A DNA stretch of 64,000 nt from Anoplolepis gracilipes (taxonomy: Eukaryota; Arthropoda; Insecta; Hymenoptera; Formicidae): positions 8,606,501-8,670,500 of the forward strand of contig NC_132981.1 of the NCBI RefSeq assembly GCF_047496725.1, written 5' to 3'. Positions 14,486 through 27,870 of the stretch are shown one piece after another (the stretch's first letter is position 1; every line of letters begins with the position of its first letter). Both the position numbers and the translations under genes were made by a program. The notes beneath the pieces are model-generated. The model made no database searches. It saw only the letters and a list, made by a program, of their open reading frames with translations, and was not told the DNA's origin.

Positions 14486-14970
14486 TTTTTGATGTTGATA
14501 AAATTTCGTAGACGTGGACAAAAATATACGTTACCTAAGACATATAAAATAAACTGCTATAGCGCGGAAGATGGACTTTTTGTGCCCGTCTTAAAAAATC
14601 AAATGCTTCACTGACGCTACGAGATGGAAATTGCATTACCGTGATCCATGCTCTCGTTGCAAGTAATCGAAAATGTGTAAGCGAAAAAGTAACGCTGCCA
14701 CATTTATTTTTTTTAGCCTTTAATTTCGTAAAATGATCGAATTCTCTATTTTAGTATTGATAAAAAATTTTGTTGATATAAAAATTTCACAGACGTCGGT
14801 AAAAATATAAATCACTTAAGATGTATAAAATAAAACTGAAATATCGCGAAAGATAGCCTTTGCGCTCGTCTTAAAAAATCGAATGCTTCGCTGATGCTAC
14901 GGGATGGAAATTGCATTACCGCGATCTCGTTGCAAGTAATCGGAGATGTGTGAGGCGTAAAGTAATGCTG
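14486..14970 (+). repeat. Degenerate tandem duplication, about 275-bp period
   Basis: Copy 1 (about 14486-14700) and copy 2 (about 14760-14970) share CGTCTTAAAAAATC, GAAATTGCATTACCG and CTCGTTGCAAGTAATCG in the same order and orientation, with about 15-20% difference. Origin unknown. Confidence 0.7.
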
Positions 14971-16548
14971 TGCGTTTGCGCAACGAAATATACGCTTCCA
15001 TAAGCTCGTAAACGGATTTACGTTGATAACTCGCTACAGCCGGGCGAAGGATAAGGCCTATCCAGTTTGCCATTCGGCAGGCGTCCCGGCAGCGAAATTG
15101 GCGATAGCACGTGTGCGGAGTACCAAAACGAAATCCAAACGAAAGCGAGAGTTCTTAAACATTAGGCAATAGGATCGTAGAAAAGGGATTTCACGATTCG
15201 AATAGCGCGCCGAATGAATGGACATGTCGTTTAGGATAAAAGGCCGGGTGAAAGCGAAATTACGCGAACATAAAATTCCAAGGAGAAATTATGGCGTCTC
15301 TCTCGAAGACTTTCTTGTCAGAGGGAATGTAATTGAAAACATTTTTCTGTAGTCTCACAATCGGCAATCAATGAATTGTATTACCGCGAGCTAATTTTGC
15401 AATTAAAAGTTAAATTTTTTTGAAATTTTTTTACATCTCCGAATTAACACGTAACGCTAACGTTCGAGAACGAGAACAGACAGCCCGGAAATAAAACTCG
15501 TGAAATTTGTTCGGAAAACTTGATAAATACGCGAAACAGAATGAAGAAACGACAGAACAAACTTGAGGATAACGGAAGAAACGGTTGGAAAGATCTGTTC
15601 GGTGGTTAACTTCCATTTAGCGAGCATAGAGCGAGTGCGCGGAGTAAGCGGTAAAAACGGTCTACCACGAAAGGGGGAGAGAATTTCAAAAGGAAAGGTA
15701 AACCAAAGAGGTCCGCGGAGTCAACTCGATGGCGGTTTCCTCTCCTGTAGTAATTACTGGTTCTCGGATAACAAGTAACTACGAGAACGGTACTGTAATT
15801 TTCAGGAAAAAGGACTTCGAGGGTCGAACCACGGTATTCTCTTTCAGAACATTTTATTACCGAGAAGATTGTGCCCGCTGATAGACGTAACAGTGTAAGA
15901 AGACGTAAAGAGAGAAAGAACAGAGAAAAAGAGAAGAAAAGAAAAGTTGCTATCCTTTTTATACAGGCACATATTGATCAATATGACGTTAATGTACGCT
16001 GTACAAAAACTGTTGTAAAATACTGCAGTCTCCACGTAAATATTATTTATTATTTTTTTGCAATTATAAGAAATTATATAATACAATCATTTTTAATGTT
16101 TATTTTATAAAAAAATGAATTATATTTTATTAATAATCATTTACTTTTACATCTTTTTAATTTGTTGAATACAAATTAATATAGACAAATCAAAAGAGAT
16201 ATAAAATAAATAATATATGTTGACTAATTAATTTCATTTAAAACAGCACAAAAAAAATTGATTTCTGTATCAATAATACTACCATTATTTCGTTTAAAAA
16301 CGAAAAACTTTATTTATTATTTTAAATCTTGATATGATTATGTTGGTATTCCATAATAGTAGTAGAAAAATTCGCAGATGTCAACCGAACTCATTTTAAT
16401 CGGAATACTATAATTACTGAACTGATCAGAGGATAACATCGTCCTCGATAATGGATAAGTCGATTAAAGAACCACATGGTTAACATCGTGAGGCAGGTAA
16501 TAAATAGAACACACAACGTGGCGCTATTACGTTGTCATTACGAACTGC

Positions 16549-16577
16549 TTGATGCTTGATGCTTGATGCTTGATGCT
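16549..16577 (+). repeat. Heptanucleotide tandem repeat (TTGATGC)4
   Basis: Four consecutive TTGATGC units at the edge of a GC-rich patch. Confidence 0.85.
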
Positions 16578-17205
16578 GTTCGCCACCCAAAGGAACCGCC
16601 GCGAGTCAAGAAGCATACGGTTTACGGCTCTTGATGGTCAGCCACACGAGTGGCGCGAGAGTACAGCTTTCTCGTCTCAACAAGAGAAAGAGCGAACGGG
16701 ACCGGTTTCACGCGTGCACAAGGAACACGACCGTATGTCTACTATACTATATATACTATATGTGCTCGCGCGCAACTTCTCCTTTTCGTGTGCATAATTA
16801 AATCCAACCACACATCCCAAGTGTGTACAGTGCATTAATGGCGTGATATGAGATGGACAGTTTAACAGAAAAAGCTAAAACATTAACTGTCACTTTTGAC
16901 TTCAGTCAGACTTTGATTAAAAGACGGCGATTTTCTTACGAAAATATAAGAAACGCAAATCAAAATCTAATAAAATACACCTATTTTTAAATTAACAACT
17001 ATTTGCATAAAATTAATATAATACATTGCTTCTTGAAAAATAAATAATGAGAATAGATCGCAATAATTTAATTCACGTCTCGTGTTGAGGATGATAAAAT
17101 AAAGTAAAAATATTTTGAGCGTGTATATTTATCTATCTATTGTTCTTGCATTTTGTATTATAGTATTATGTAATATTTCACACACATACATATATAATAA
17201 AATTA

Positions 17206-17397
17206 TTAATATATGCCTCCACGTAAACAAATAATTGCATCTGATACTATAGACACCTGTGCTAGAATTACTCGTATTTTTGGTTGATAAGATCTAAGAG
17301 CAGATACATCAAGGGTCTCAATATCTTGTTCTGAAGTATCTATTACAGGTTTCATGTTCGGGTTTATGGGCAAAGTGAGCATAGCAATCCCATAGTC
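17206..17397 (-). CDS. Candidate terminal exon of an unrecognised gene (partial)
   Basis: The minus strand has a TTATAG acceptor at 17398-17399 followed by an open frame of about 63 codons ending in TAA at 17206. It reads DYGIAMLTLPINPNMKPVID and ends RVILAQVSIVSDAIICLRGG then IY. Base composition is near 40% GC inside very A+T-rich flanks, and the residue mix looks protein-like. No upstream exon was found and no AATAAA lies close downstream, so it may be a decayed fragment or chance. No family was recognised. Confidence 0.3.
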   Translation of the reverse strand, partial: DYGIAMLTLPINPNMKPVIDTSEQDIETLDVSALRSYQPKIRVILAQVSIVSDAIICLRGGIY

Positions 17398-20300
17398 CTA
17401 TAATCAAAGGATATATCCCCAGCAAAATGAAAAACAATCAATCATTAATAAAATTGGAAATATTAAAATTTAATAGAATATTACTGCTTTGTATGCATAT
17501 TACATACATAATTAATTCAATATCAAATAAGTCAACAAATATTAATATTATTTAATACTTTGTAATCTCAATATCCCTTCTAATAATCAAAGGAGAATAT
17601 TACATTACACTAAATTAATTGACAATCTATGCAAATCAATGTAAATTAATGCAAATTAAGCTATAAATAATTGCAAATTAATGTAAATCGAGATATCGAT
17701 ACCTACATGTATTATATAATATCAAAAGCGAAATGTCAGCACAGTTATAAAGCTCAGTATTCGAAGAAAAGTGTCGGTAAATTTTACAGTAAGCATTCCT
17801 GGGTATACGACGAAATGTGAACCACGATGCCATTAACATACTCTATTGTACATAACACTTGCATCGTTCGAGTATCCGCGCGTCGCATCGAGTCTCGGCC
17901 ATACGCGTGCGTAATTATCCGCGTGAACAGTGGGTTCACGTATGTAAATGCACTTTATATGCGTATGCATGGCTAAGCGTGTCGTTGCTGCAAATTACGT
18001 TCACGTATGCGCACGCGTGTGCATGCGAGATTCGACAACCGATGCGCACTTCCGTGTAATTATACGTACTCTCGCAAGAGTAACCGCATTTACCGATAAA
18101 TACTGATTACGATCGCATACACATATGCATGTCTCTCCTTCGCCCTACTTATCTAACACCAGAGACTCGACAGACGTTAATACAGTAATAAGTTCGTAAA
18201 TTTAATTATTTATATTATTGTAACGTGTTAAATCTTTTTTTCTGGATCATTTATACTCTGATTGTGAGAAGACATATGTGAGACTTTATGAAAGATTTAA
18301 AAGAACAAATCTTTGAGAAAAATTATAAAATTGCAAAAGATTGTACACATATATTATTTAAATTTTAGAAAGTCGTTTCAGAGATTAGGCAAAGAGGAGT
18401 ATATGTGCTGATAAATACGAAGAAGTTACGTTTAAGAAACCTGGGAAGTTCCTCGATCCTTTTCCTTTATTTGCATATCTACACTTGAAGAACTATTTTT
18501 TTCTACCATAGTCCCTATGCGCTCTTGCCTTTCTTATCAAGAGACCCTTAAAAAATATATCAAGCGGTTTCGGGAGAAAAGTCGTAACATTTATGAAGAT
18601 ACGCGAGACCAGAGAACGTTTTTGACGTAAAATAAGGATTATCTACCGTGCGAAATTGAAATTCTGTACACGAAGGCGCCGTTTAGATGAAAATGTAACA
18701 CGCGATCTCTCTATCATCAAAATTACATATTTTTTTTTTAATTTCCAGTGTAGACGAATGCGTGAAACGTATTATACAATACATCACGCTAATGCAACAA
18801 AAGCAATATATTTAATTTATAATCTGTTGCGATAATGCTTTATGAAGATCTTATATTATGAGAAAAACTCTTATTTATATTTTTTCAATAAAAAATCCTA
18901 ATATGTTTTATGGCCGTTCTGTCCTACTCTTTTTTCTGATCACGCAATTTAATATATGGTAGAAACTCGGATATCGTTTGTCATCACTGATAAAGTCTGA
19001 AATATCAGCGTTTCGTCACAGACAGAATGTCACTTTGCAACATGCACACGTCCAATGTCGATATCATTTTGAAGCATATAAACTGTCTCTCTTTCTCTCT
19101 CTATCGCTCCCTGTTTCTTTTTCGCCGGCTCTCTCACGCTCTGGTAGCCCTTTGTGAGTGCGCGTTGCGCGAAATTTGCGTTTTCGCACGGGGGCCCCGG
19201 ATCTGATATCGGCCTGGACGCGAATGAATATTCACCGACGATGCCAAATGCTCGCGCTAGCGCGTGTCCTATCTCGACGCCGGCGGTATCGAAGCGTCCG
19301 GAACAAAGTGTCAAAAGCGCCCTTTGCGTCTGCCTCACCATAGCGAGTTGGCAAACGACGAGAAAACGCCGCGAAAACAGATGCCATGGGGATGGGCCCC
19401 CCTCCCCCCGCTCATGGTACGATGCGTCGACGGCACGACTTGTAATTAACCAGATGCATACGCTGATTAACCTCATCTCACGCGCCGAGCTTACTTTTAC
19501 TTAGCTCCGCGTGTATACGTAACACGCGCGCACGTTAAGCTCGCTCATCTGCCCCTTTCTCAGCTAGCGCGATTTTTCTTCCTTTTCTTCCGCCTGCCCG
19601 ACGTAATACCGTGTCGCTTTAATCACAGACACTAATGGATGCCGGTCTAATCAACCACGATGACAACGAACCACGATTGATTAAACTTGCACTGTGATAT
19701 CAAGAAAAGAAGCTAAGGTGAAATTTAGGTATCAGGATTAATTTCACATCTTCTTCAAAGTAAAGAATATTATTAATAGCTGACTATATTATATTTAATT
19801 ATGTGTGAATAGAAATTATTATTTATTAATTAACATTAATCTTGATTTTAACTGTATTTTTTTGATAACATTATGTATGTAGGCGTTGCTAATATTTCAT
19901 CAACGATAATTATTATTCTTATTTTCTTCATATCAAATAAAATATTTTGAAATTTGAATCTCTTTTTAACGACAAGTTAATTAATCAATTAAATTTTTTT
20001 TTTTTTTTAATAAAAACATTGAGAATTATTAGTAATTTTTAAGTTATAAACAATTATAAAGTTTTTCGTGAATTAAACGAAGAGAGCCAAATAATAATGA
20101 GTAATAATTCATAATTACTGTTTAACAAAGATGCATGCAATGTCTTCACATAAGACTCAGGATAAGTTAATTCAAAAGCTCCTCGACGAATCTGTTAAAT
20201 GAACATTGACGTATTCGGAAAACCTCTGGATTCCTCGGCGTCCGAGGACTAATGCGCGCCAATGACTATACATCATAATATACGTCGAACGCTGTCACAG

Positions 20301-20546
20301 AAAACGAAGATCAAATGCCTTCACGGTCGATATTGAGTTTAGAGAGCCGATAAAGCGCAAAGTTAATGTCCAATGCACGTCTCTCGATCCCACACAAAGG
20401 AAAATATTTTTTTAATAGCACGCGATGTCCTCTCGCGATTACGGGCCGACTATGCTTAAAAGTCGATTAACTTAGACAGGGAGAAAACGATTTCTGTAAT
20501 GTCCTGGCGGTATAGCATGCTGGTGGTAAACGTATCTCTCGAGATA

Positions 20547-20585
<39 letters not shown>
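20547..20585. repeat. (GA)n microsatellite
   Basis: About 18 GA units after GAGATAAAGAGAAA. Confidence 0.95.
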
Positions 20586-20587
<2 letters not shown>

Positions 20588-21132
20588 TCCTTAAAGATGG
20601 ATTCTGCGCTCGACGTACAAGATGTAATCTCTAAAGAGACAAGGAGAGACCGCGAAGGAGACGAGACGAAAGGGGAGAGATTATGCTCGATCCCTTCAAG
20701 CAATCCTGTTAGCGTTAGCCCAGCGTACAGGCAAAGTAAAAGACAACGTCAGAAACGGGGTTCTCGCATCACCGTTACGTCGCGCAAGCTCTTGTAACTC
20801 TTACTCTACCGTGTAATACGGTAAGAACATCATGTTACACGCTCGTGTGACATATGCTGATTTATGCTTAGAACTTAAGGATCTCCTTATCTTTCACCAT
20901 AATTTCAAACGTTATATAAACAAGTTTAATAATAAATATAATACTTAATCCATTAAAATATATGCAATATATTTTTTATATGTAATTATATATTACATAT
21001 CTCAATAATACCACAATTTTTAATTTGTTTTAAACCAAGAGGAATTCATTTAATTTGCACTGTACGCGTTTTTTAATTTCTAGAGAAGGTGAAGAATATG
21101 TAATATATTGAGCTTACTGTTAGTAAGTAATA

Positions 21133-21163
<31 letters not shown>

Positions 21164-23376
21164 TTTTTATAGTCTAAAATTAAAAATTTGTATTATTATT
21201 ATTTTGTATTATCATGTGAAAAAATAAAATGTTGAATATTAACAAAAAATTCAAAGCATTTTTAAATATGTCAGAAATATTGTAATTTTGTAAATGTACT
21301 CTTACGCCGAGAATAAGAAAAAATTATTAGAAAAAAAACGATTAAATATATATATATATATATCAAAGTAATTGATGCAAAGTTTATGATTGCATTATCG
21401 AAATTATCGTCGAGAACGAATTTCAAAAGTCTGAGCACGGAAAATATCTCGGTTTCCTGCCAGCGTCGCAGTTTAAGAGATATGCTGTAACACATCGATT
21501 TTACATTCTGGCAAACTGTCCGCCTGCTGCGTCTGTAATTTTCTCAAGATGACTCAGAGAGAATAATGTAATAAAGTATATAACGTTCAGAAACTTTGAG
21601 GTAACAGCGCGAGTGATATATTAACATTATCCGCGTTATCATTATCATTTTATCGACTACCGTTTGCGATACGTATATCAAACATTGATACCCGATTTAC
21701 TGAACTTTCATCTCGGATTATGTAATCCGTCATTATATATGGGAAACTTAATATTCCTGCTAAATTACAAGAACGCCGCGGAAAATGCATTTGCATCGGT
21801 TTATCATTCGGATCTTCGGGGAAAGCATCGTAATTGTTAAGCAAAGAAACTATATAAGCGGAATAAATCTCGTGCGCGAGGCAGCCACTTGATTCGCGAG
21901 CTGTGTCTGGCAAATCCAATTACCGTTGATAAAAGGAAATAAACCGGGAGCAACTTCTGATGCTGTATCAAGATAGGGGAAGAGGAGATAGCGCGTTTTG
22001 TCTCGAAAAAGAAATCCTCAAATTCAATACATCCCCCCATCGCCGTTCGCATCGGAAATAAGATTGTACTCAGCCAGAAACGCGATATCTCGACGTGAAG
22101 TAAGATAGAATCTTCCGGACGGAGAACCGCAATTAAGTGCACGAATAATTGTAAACGCAATTCGCTTGGCACAAAAGAAAATCTGACTAATTAAAGTGAG
22201 GTGTTAAAAAAACCGATGAACGAAATTCGGCGAATTCGTACAAAGCATCGCGGATATTCATTATGCTATTTACTTTCTATTGTTTACTGCATTATTTATA
22301 CAAATTCTTAATATTTTGTTAACTTTTCGGATATTTTTAAACGACATCGAATCAATAGATTCTCTCTATGTCAATACTATTTAGATATTTCCTTTTAATT
22401 TATTTTTCATTATTATAATTATCAATACGTCTTTTTCATTAAATACAGCATATTTCATAAAATTCGATTTTATAAACTTAGAGATAGACTCATAATGCGA
22501 TTATTTTACGGTTTCAAAAATCCAGTTTAATTTATGAGTAACGTATGATTAATGGGTCTATGGTGAGTAGCATAAAATATACAGTTATTCACCAATTAAA
22601 GAGAGGTTTACGTTTTTCCTGCAGAAATAATAGATATATATGTATGCACCTCGTGTAAAAAATTAAATATAAAAACACATGTAAAAGATAGATATATTTT
22701 GCCTAAATTATTTCATTAAGAAATAAATTTATCATATATTAAAATATTTTTTAAAATATAATATTAATTAAAATTAAATAATTATTTAAAATATAATATT
22801 AATTATCTTAATTAAAAACATATAAAATAATTATTTACCTGCATATAATCTAAATAGTACAACCCAGAAATTATATTCTTTTCTAAGTAATATCTTAAAG
22901 TTGATATATCCCAAGATATTTCTGTGATACTAATTTCGCGCGAAACGACTAAAAGCCCGAAGATTGAAGAACGCAAATGGCAATTTAATTAGCTGTGGCA
23001 GTACAGGAAAGGAGTCGGCGCAAGGGAAAATTCCTTTTTTATGAGCTTAAGGAAGGAGCAGCCGCGCATCTGCCGCCTTCGAGCCCATGCATCAACAGAG
23101 CGAAATCATGATTTCTTCATTAGAACGTCGTTGGTAGCATCGGAGCGGATAGTGATAGATATTTCATGAAGAATAGGGTAAACAGATGCGGTACGAATAC
23201 CGAGAGGACAGGGAAAAAAGAGTGAGCAGACACAGCTGACGTTATCTTTTTATCTACCTCACGCGAGGAAACGTTATAAAATTTTTACTTAAACTAATTT
23301 GCAAACTGAGAATTATTTCGACACAAAATACGGAGCAGCGTTAACAAATCAGCGCGAAATTTAACGCAAAGAAAAA

Positions 23377-23436
23377 TACGTTACGTATTTTTAAAATACG
23401 TAACGTAATTACGTATTTTTAAAATACGTAACGTAA
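23377..23436. repeat. Nested palindromes built on TACGTTACGTATTTT
   Basis: Two adjacent palindromes share the half TTACGTATTTTTAAAATACG. The first has 15-bp arms around a single T. Confidence 0.8.
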
Positions 23437-24527
23437 GGAAATTAAACTAACTAAATTACATAAGTACAACAATTGTACAATTTACTTTTTTTAATATTTG
23501 TTAAAATTAAAGCGGTGCCTAATAATACTCCCAGTCCACACACTATTTACAATTATCTCAACAATTCACGGAATGTTGGCGATCATTGTTTACTATTGAT
23601 TGAGTCACAAATTGATTTAATCAGTTTCGATTTCACTTATTTAATTTTATAGTAATAAATCTTTTAAATATATTTTTTACAAGATGCAAAAATTCTGTAC
23701 TTTGTTAAAATATAAAATTTAATATGTCAGTATTAAATATAATATGCAGGTTAATTATCATGTTAAATATCATATTATAAAATATGTAAAAAAATGTAGG
23801 ATGTATGAAAAAAATACATCCTACACTTGCTTCATATTTTTAAAATAATTTTGTCATATTAATTATAAATGTTTTTTGCGATAATGTGTCTATGAGATTT
23901 ATTATTGTCCATGTCAACGCATATGGACTAAATATGAAATCTAATTATAATCATAATTACAGACTCACCAATCGTTGTCTTACTGTTTTTTTTTGCCGTC
24001 ATTTAATCGATTCGTCTTTCTAAAATTTCAATAATCAGTGATCCATTGCACGTACTCGAATCAGTCGATTGGATATAATTCACGATATTTAAATTCAACG
24101 ATTATGCGACTTTTTTTCGAAAAAACTTTCCATATACATTTATTTATTGATTCGAATATTAACCACTATAAAAATCAAATTATACTTTTTCCGATTTATT
24201 TTACGCGTAATATATATTTTCAATCAGATATATATGTATTACCGGCGATACTCATCACTCGTCTAATCACAATAATAATCGCGTGATACTTCTCATTCGA
24301 CACTCCTGACATTTGTATACGACAATCCAGTATATTATATTATTCACTATCACTTGTCGCATTGAAATGTGGTACAATTTTGTCTCATATTTTCTCTCAA
24401 ATCCATCTATGCATGATGACTGTTATTCAACAACTAACCGAGATACGCAATTGTATCATAAGCTTATACGCCCTACTCGTCAACAAGGTTTTGTTTTCAT
24501 TTAACTGTTTATATACGTATGTACATA

Positions 24528-24627
24528 GGCTGAGTTCCCATATTCACTGCCAGTACTGAAAATCTATAGTGTACGTGACGTAAATTATAGACTTTCAGTA
24601 TTGGCAGTGAATGTCGGAAACGCAGCC
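24528..24627. mobile_element. 100-bp hairpin MITE or hairpin RNA candidate
   Basis: The left arm GGCTGAGTTCCCATATTCAC and the complement of the right arm GGCTGCGTTTCCGACATTCAC continue as matching sequence (TGCCARTACTGAAARTCTATA) for about 45 bp each. ATA occurs immediately outside both ends (24525-24527, 24628-24630), a possible 3-bp duplication. Confidence 0.65.
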
Positions 24628-27600
24628 ATAGTTTTCGTATTACTGTGTAACGACGTATATCGCGAATATGAAAAACATGTTTATACTTTATGTATCCCGG
24701 CGTAGAGATAATTCCGAAATACAGTTACATTATTTTCTACCAAAAGCAAATGAGCGTGGATAATGTTGAATAAAATATCAGACATTCGCGTAATATTTCC
24801 CTTCCCCTAACATGATAGTAATTAGTAATTACATTACTGATCAATCGATGAAGCATAATAATCGAGTCGAATATTAATATAACGTAAATGAAATATATCG
24901 AAAGTGAAATAATCCTTGATGGTTTATTTCGCAATAAAAATGTATATGCACGCCCTTGTGTATAAAAGTAAAATTAACTTCGAAAGTGTAATATTAAATC
25001 GCATATCATTAGAATTAACCCTTCGTTAAGCGCAATATCTAATAGATACAAATAGATATTATTTTAAGCCATATTACTACACACTGCGATTTTTTTTATC
25101 TATTGTAATATTTACGAATTTGTTCTTTACTGTTTTTGACATATTTTAATGCCTGATATATTAACATAATGTTAAGACAAAGTTGTTTTAAGAACCAAAG
25201 AAAAATAAAGGAAAAATATTGCGCCTAACGCCGGGTTAATAACCATAATTAAGGATATTTTTATGATTCTGTATAAGTTTCCTTCTTCTTTGTGGAATTT
25301 TAAAACAAATAGAAATCTTTTTATTAAAATATACTTTTTTCTCGAGCTTGGCAATTTCGCGAAACTTTATTCTTGAATATAATTTTTGCTGGGAGAAGAG
25401 GAAAGCTACCGATAATTGTTTCAAGAAATAATTGCTGCTGTCTCTTGAAGCTTTGTTCCGTGCATCCTGTGTAATCGCTCCATACAAATACCCGTCTACA
25501 GTTTAAATGTCGAGAGTAATATAAACTTGTAGCAAAGAAGAGGAGAGATTTTTCTAGAAGCAAATTAAGACTTTTAATATTAAGGTAAATAAATTATATT
25601 AATTTGCTCTCATTACAATACAAACAAGGTAATAACATTAAGAATTAAGCTCGGTGTTATTTTTAACGTTTTAAAAATCCTGAAATCAACTATCGTCGAG
25701 AGAAACAATATGCGCAATGTTTATCCCGCGCATTATTTTTTCAACACATCGATCACTTAACGAAAATTTAATCGGAACCCACGTGGGATTATATATTCAT
25801 TAAACGACCACCATAGTAGACGCTCCCTGCGCTAATAATGATCGCAAAGCCACGAAAAGCTCTATACTGCGAGGGTGCGAAGGGGTCTCCACGGTAACCG
25901 CGGGCAGGTCGACCGACACAAATTTAATATCTGGTAGTTCATAATGACACCCCTGGAAAATGAGCCTCAGACCAACACGACCCCCGCGCGCGCGGTTTAT
26001 TTCGCATACTCGTGTCTACGTACGCACACAAGCGTGAAACGCAAGCGCGAATTCCGTCAGGCGTGTGTTGCTGGGGCGGTTTATTGGGGGTTTACCAAAG
26101 GGAAACCGTGGAAGGGCGGCGTCGAAAGAGGAGCTTCAGAAGAGCTATGCAAAAGCGGCGTTTCCTGGCAAAGAAATCATCGCGTCAGTATTGCGCGCAA
26201 TTAAAATCGAGATCGGAAGGAACCGCCTGGGGAATGCATTAATCACGCCGGTATTCACGCATCTCCGTCGATTTCCCTCCGACGAAATAACAAGCGGGTT
26301 CTGACTTTGTCGTTTTGCAAAGTGCCTCTCGAAATCTCGAATGAATGCGTCGAGGTCGAAACGCGAATGCATGCTGGGAGAGACGCGAAGTTTCACGGTT
26401 TATTACGAGCTAAAATTGCAATAGCATGGGGGAAGCTAGGAAAAAGGAGACCGGAGGGTTGAGCGTTGTCGTTTGTTTCCAAGACGCGACGCGAGCTTCA
26501 AAGAAGAGACTTCTCTCGCACAATCGCCACCGTAATGATTTCGGGCGCGATCGCCAAGATACCCAAAGCCACCCGCTGAGAGTAAATACTTCTCAGAGTT
26601 CTTTTTCTCGCCGTAATTTGTGCAAAATATCCCTTTACCCCTTTCAGATATCATTTTAGTAATTGTGTACATATATATATAAATTTACAAAATTATAAAA
26701 TAGAATTTTGTTGCAAATCATATGTCGAGTAAAGTCAACTTTGGCGATCTGACTTATTTGTTTTAGACCTTTAAAAACTTAAATCTTTACTTAAATCTAG
26801 AAATAAACAGATTTGTACGTTGTAAAATTTTTATATACACTAAATTTTTTCAAAAAAATTTAGTCTTTTTTAAAACACTGAATTTTTTTGTAAATCATAG
26901 TTTTATAAAGATTAATTTTTTTTGTAAAGTCGAATTTTTACAAAAATAATTTATACGTTTAATGACACGCATATTTAAACTTCTCAAGTAAAAACATTAA
27001 TTAACAAGTAATATTCTTAGCACTCTGAGAAAAATAATGTTTTTTATTTTAAAAAAATCACCACAATTAATTTCTTCGCTTAAAGAATAAATTTTTGTTC
27101 TTAATCCCAATTTAATCAATTCTGCTATATCAAGGTAATACTGATCAATGAATCAAGTTCTTTGAAGAAGATAATATTAACAGAAGATAAATATTTGCAA
27201 TTTCGGAACGTTTGTGTCTGCGATCGCGATCAATAAATAACGTATGCACGTGAAATATCAACATCGGCGAGCGATTCGAAACGCTCATGTTATATATACG
27301 TCGATTAAACGATATGGCATAGATGCGTTTTTCAGGCCGGTCGGATGCGTAATTACTAAACGGCCGCGTGCGTTTCCGAAATGTGCGCGTTCGCATATTT
27401 GCACCACCCGGTCCGCCGGTTGCCATTAAAGAGAGAGTGCATCAGGCCGAACATAACGTTCGATTAGATTAGCTTTGTGTACAGGGAAACGGTATTCGCG
27501 GCTCGCATATTAGCGTAGGCACGCAGTCACAGGCACACACGATAATACGTCGGTCCGACGAGGCTTCAGCGAGGTATTTCCTTTCGAGCGAGGCCTGTCA

Positions 27601-27633
27601 GCGACCCCGTGAGTTAATCAACGAGATGCATTT

Positions 27634-27661
27634 AGAGAGAGAGAGAGAGAGAGAGAGAGAC
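27634..27661. repeat. (GA)n microsatellite
   Basis: About 14 GA units. Confidence 0.95.
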
Positions 27662-27837
27662 GCAAGTCGAAACGCTCCGGTCACAGACGGGATGTATAGG
27701 GTAGAGCGATGCAATATGTGCACGCATTTACGTCCGACCAGTGAAGCCCGAACCGAAGGACAAGGGCTTGGTGCAACTAGTTGCGTGAAACATGGTCAGG
27801 ATCTGTGTTTACGTGGCGCATTGACATGAAACCGACA

Positions 27838-27870
27838 GAAATTACACCTCGGATCACGAGGCGTAATTTC
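27838..27870. repeat. Short hairpin, arms GAAATTACACCTCG / CGAGGCGTAATTTC
   Basis: Arms of 14 bp with one mismatch surround the loop GATCA. This GC-containing stem lies in a CpG-rich patch. No known RNA was recognised. Confidence 0.6.

Larger units (their letters stand above)
8811..17205. other. Gene-free stretch
   Basis: GC-rich patches at about 10200-10740, 12660-12960 and 13420-14000 alternate with A+T-rich DNA. Apart from the separately listed repeats and the promoter-like patch at 12 kb, nothing was recognised. Confidence 0.55.
17398..24527. other. Gene-free stretch
   Basis: GC-rich patches at about 17850-18060, 19030-19620 and 22950-23120. Open frames here overlap on both strands and lack splice context. 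AT tracts lie at 21140-21165 and 21347-21362. Confidence 0.55.

Noticed and set aside
19030..19504. Four overlapping frames on both strands
   Set aside because: Typical of GC-rich noncoding DNA; no consistent codon pattern.
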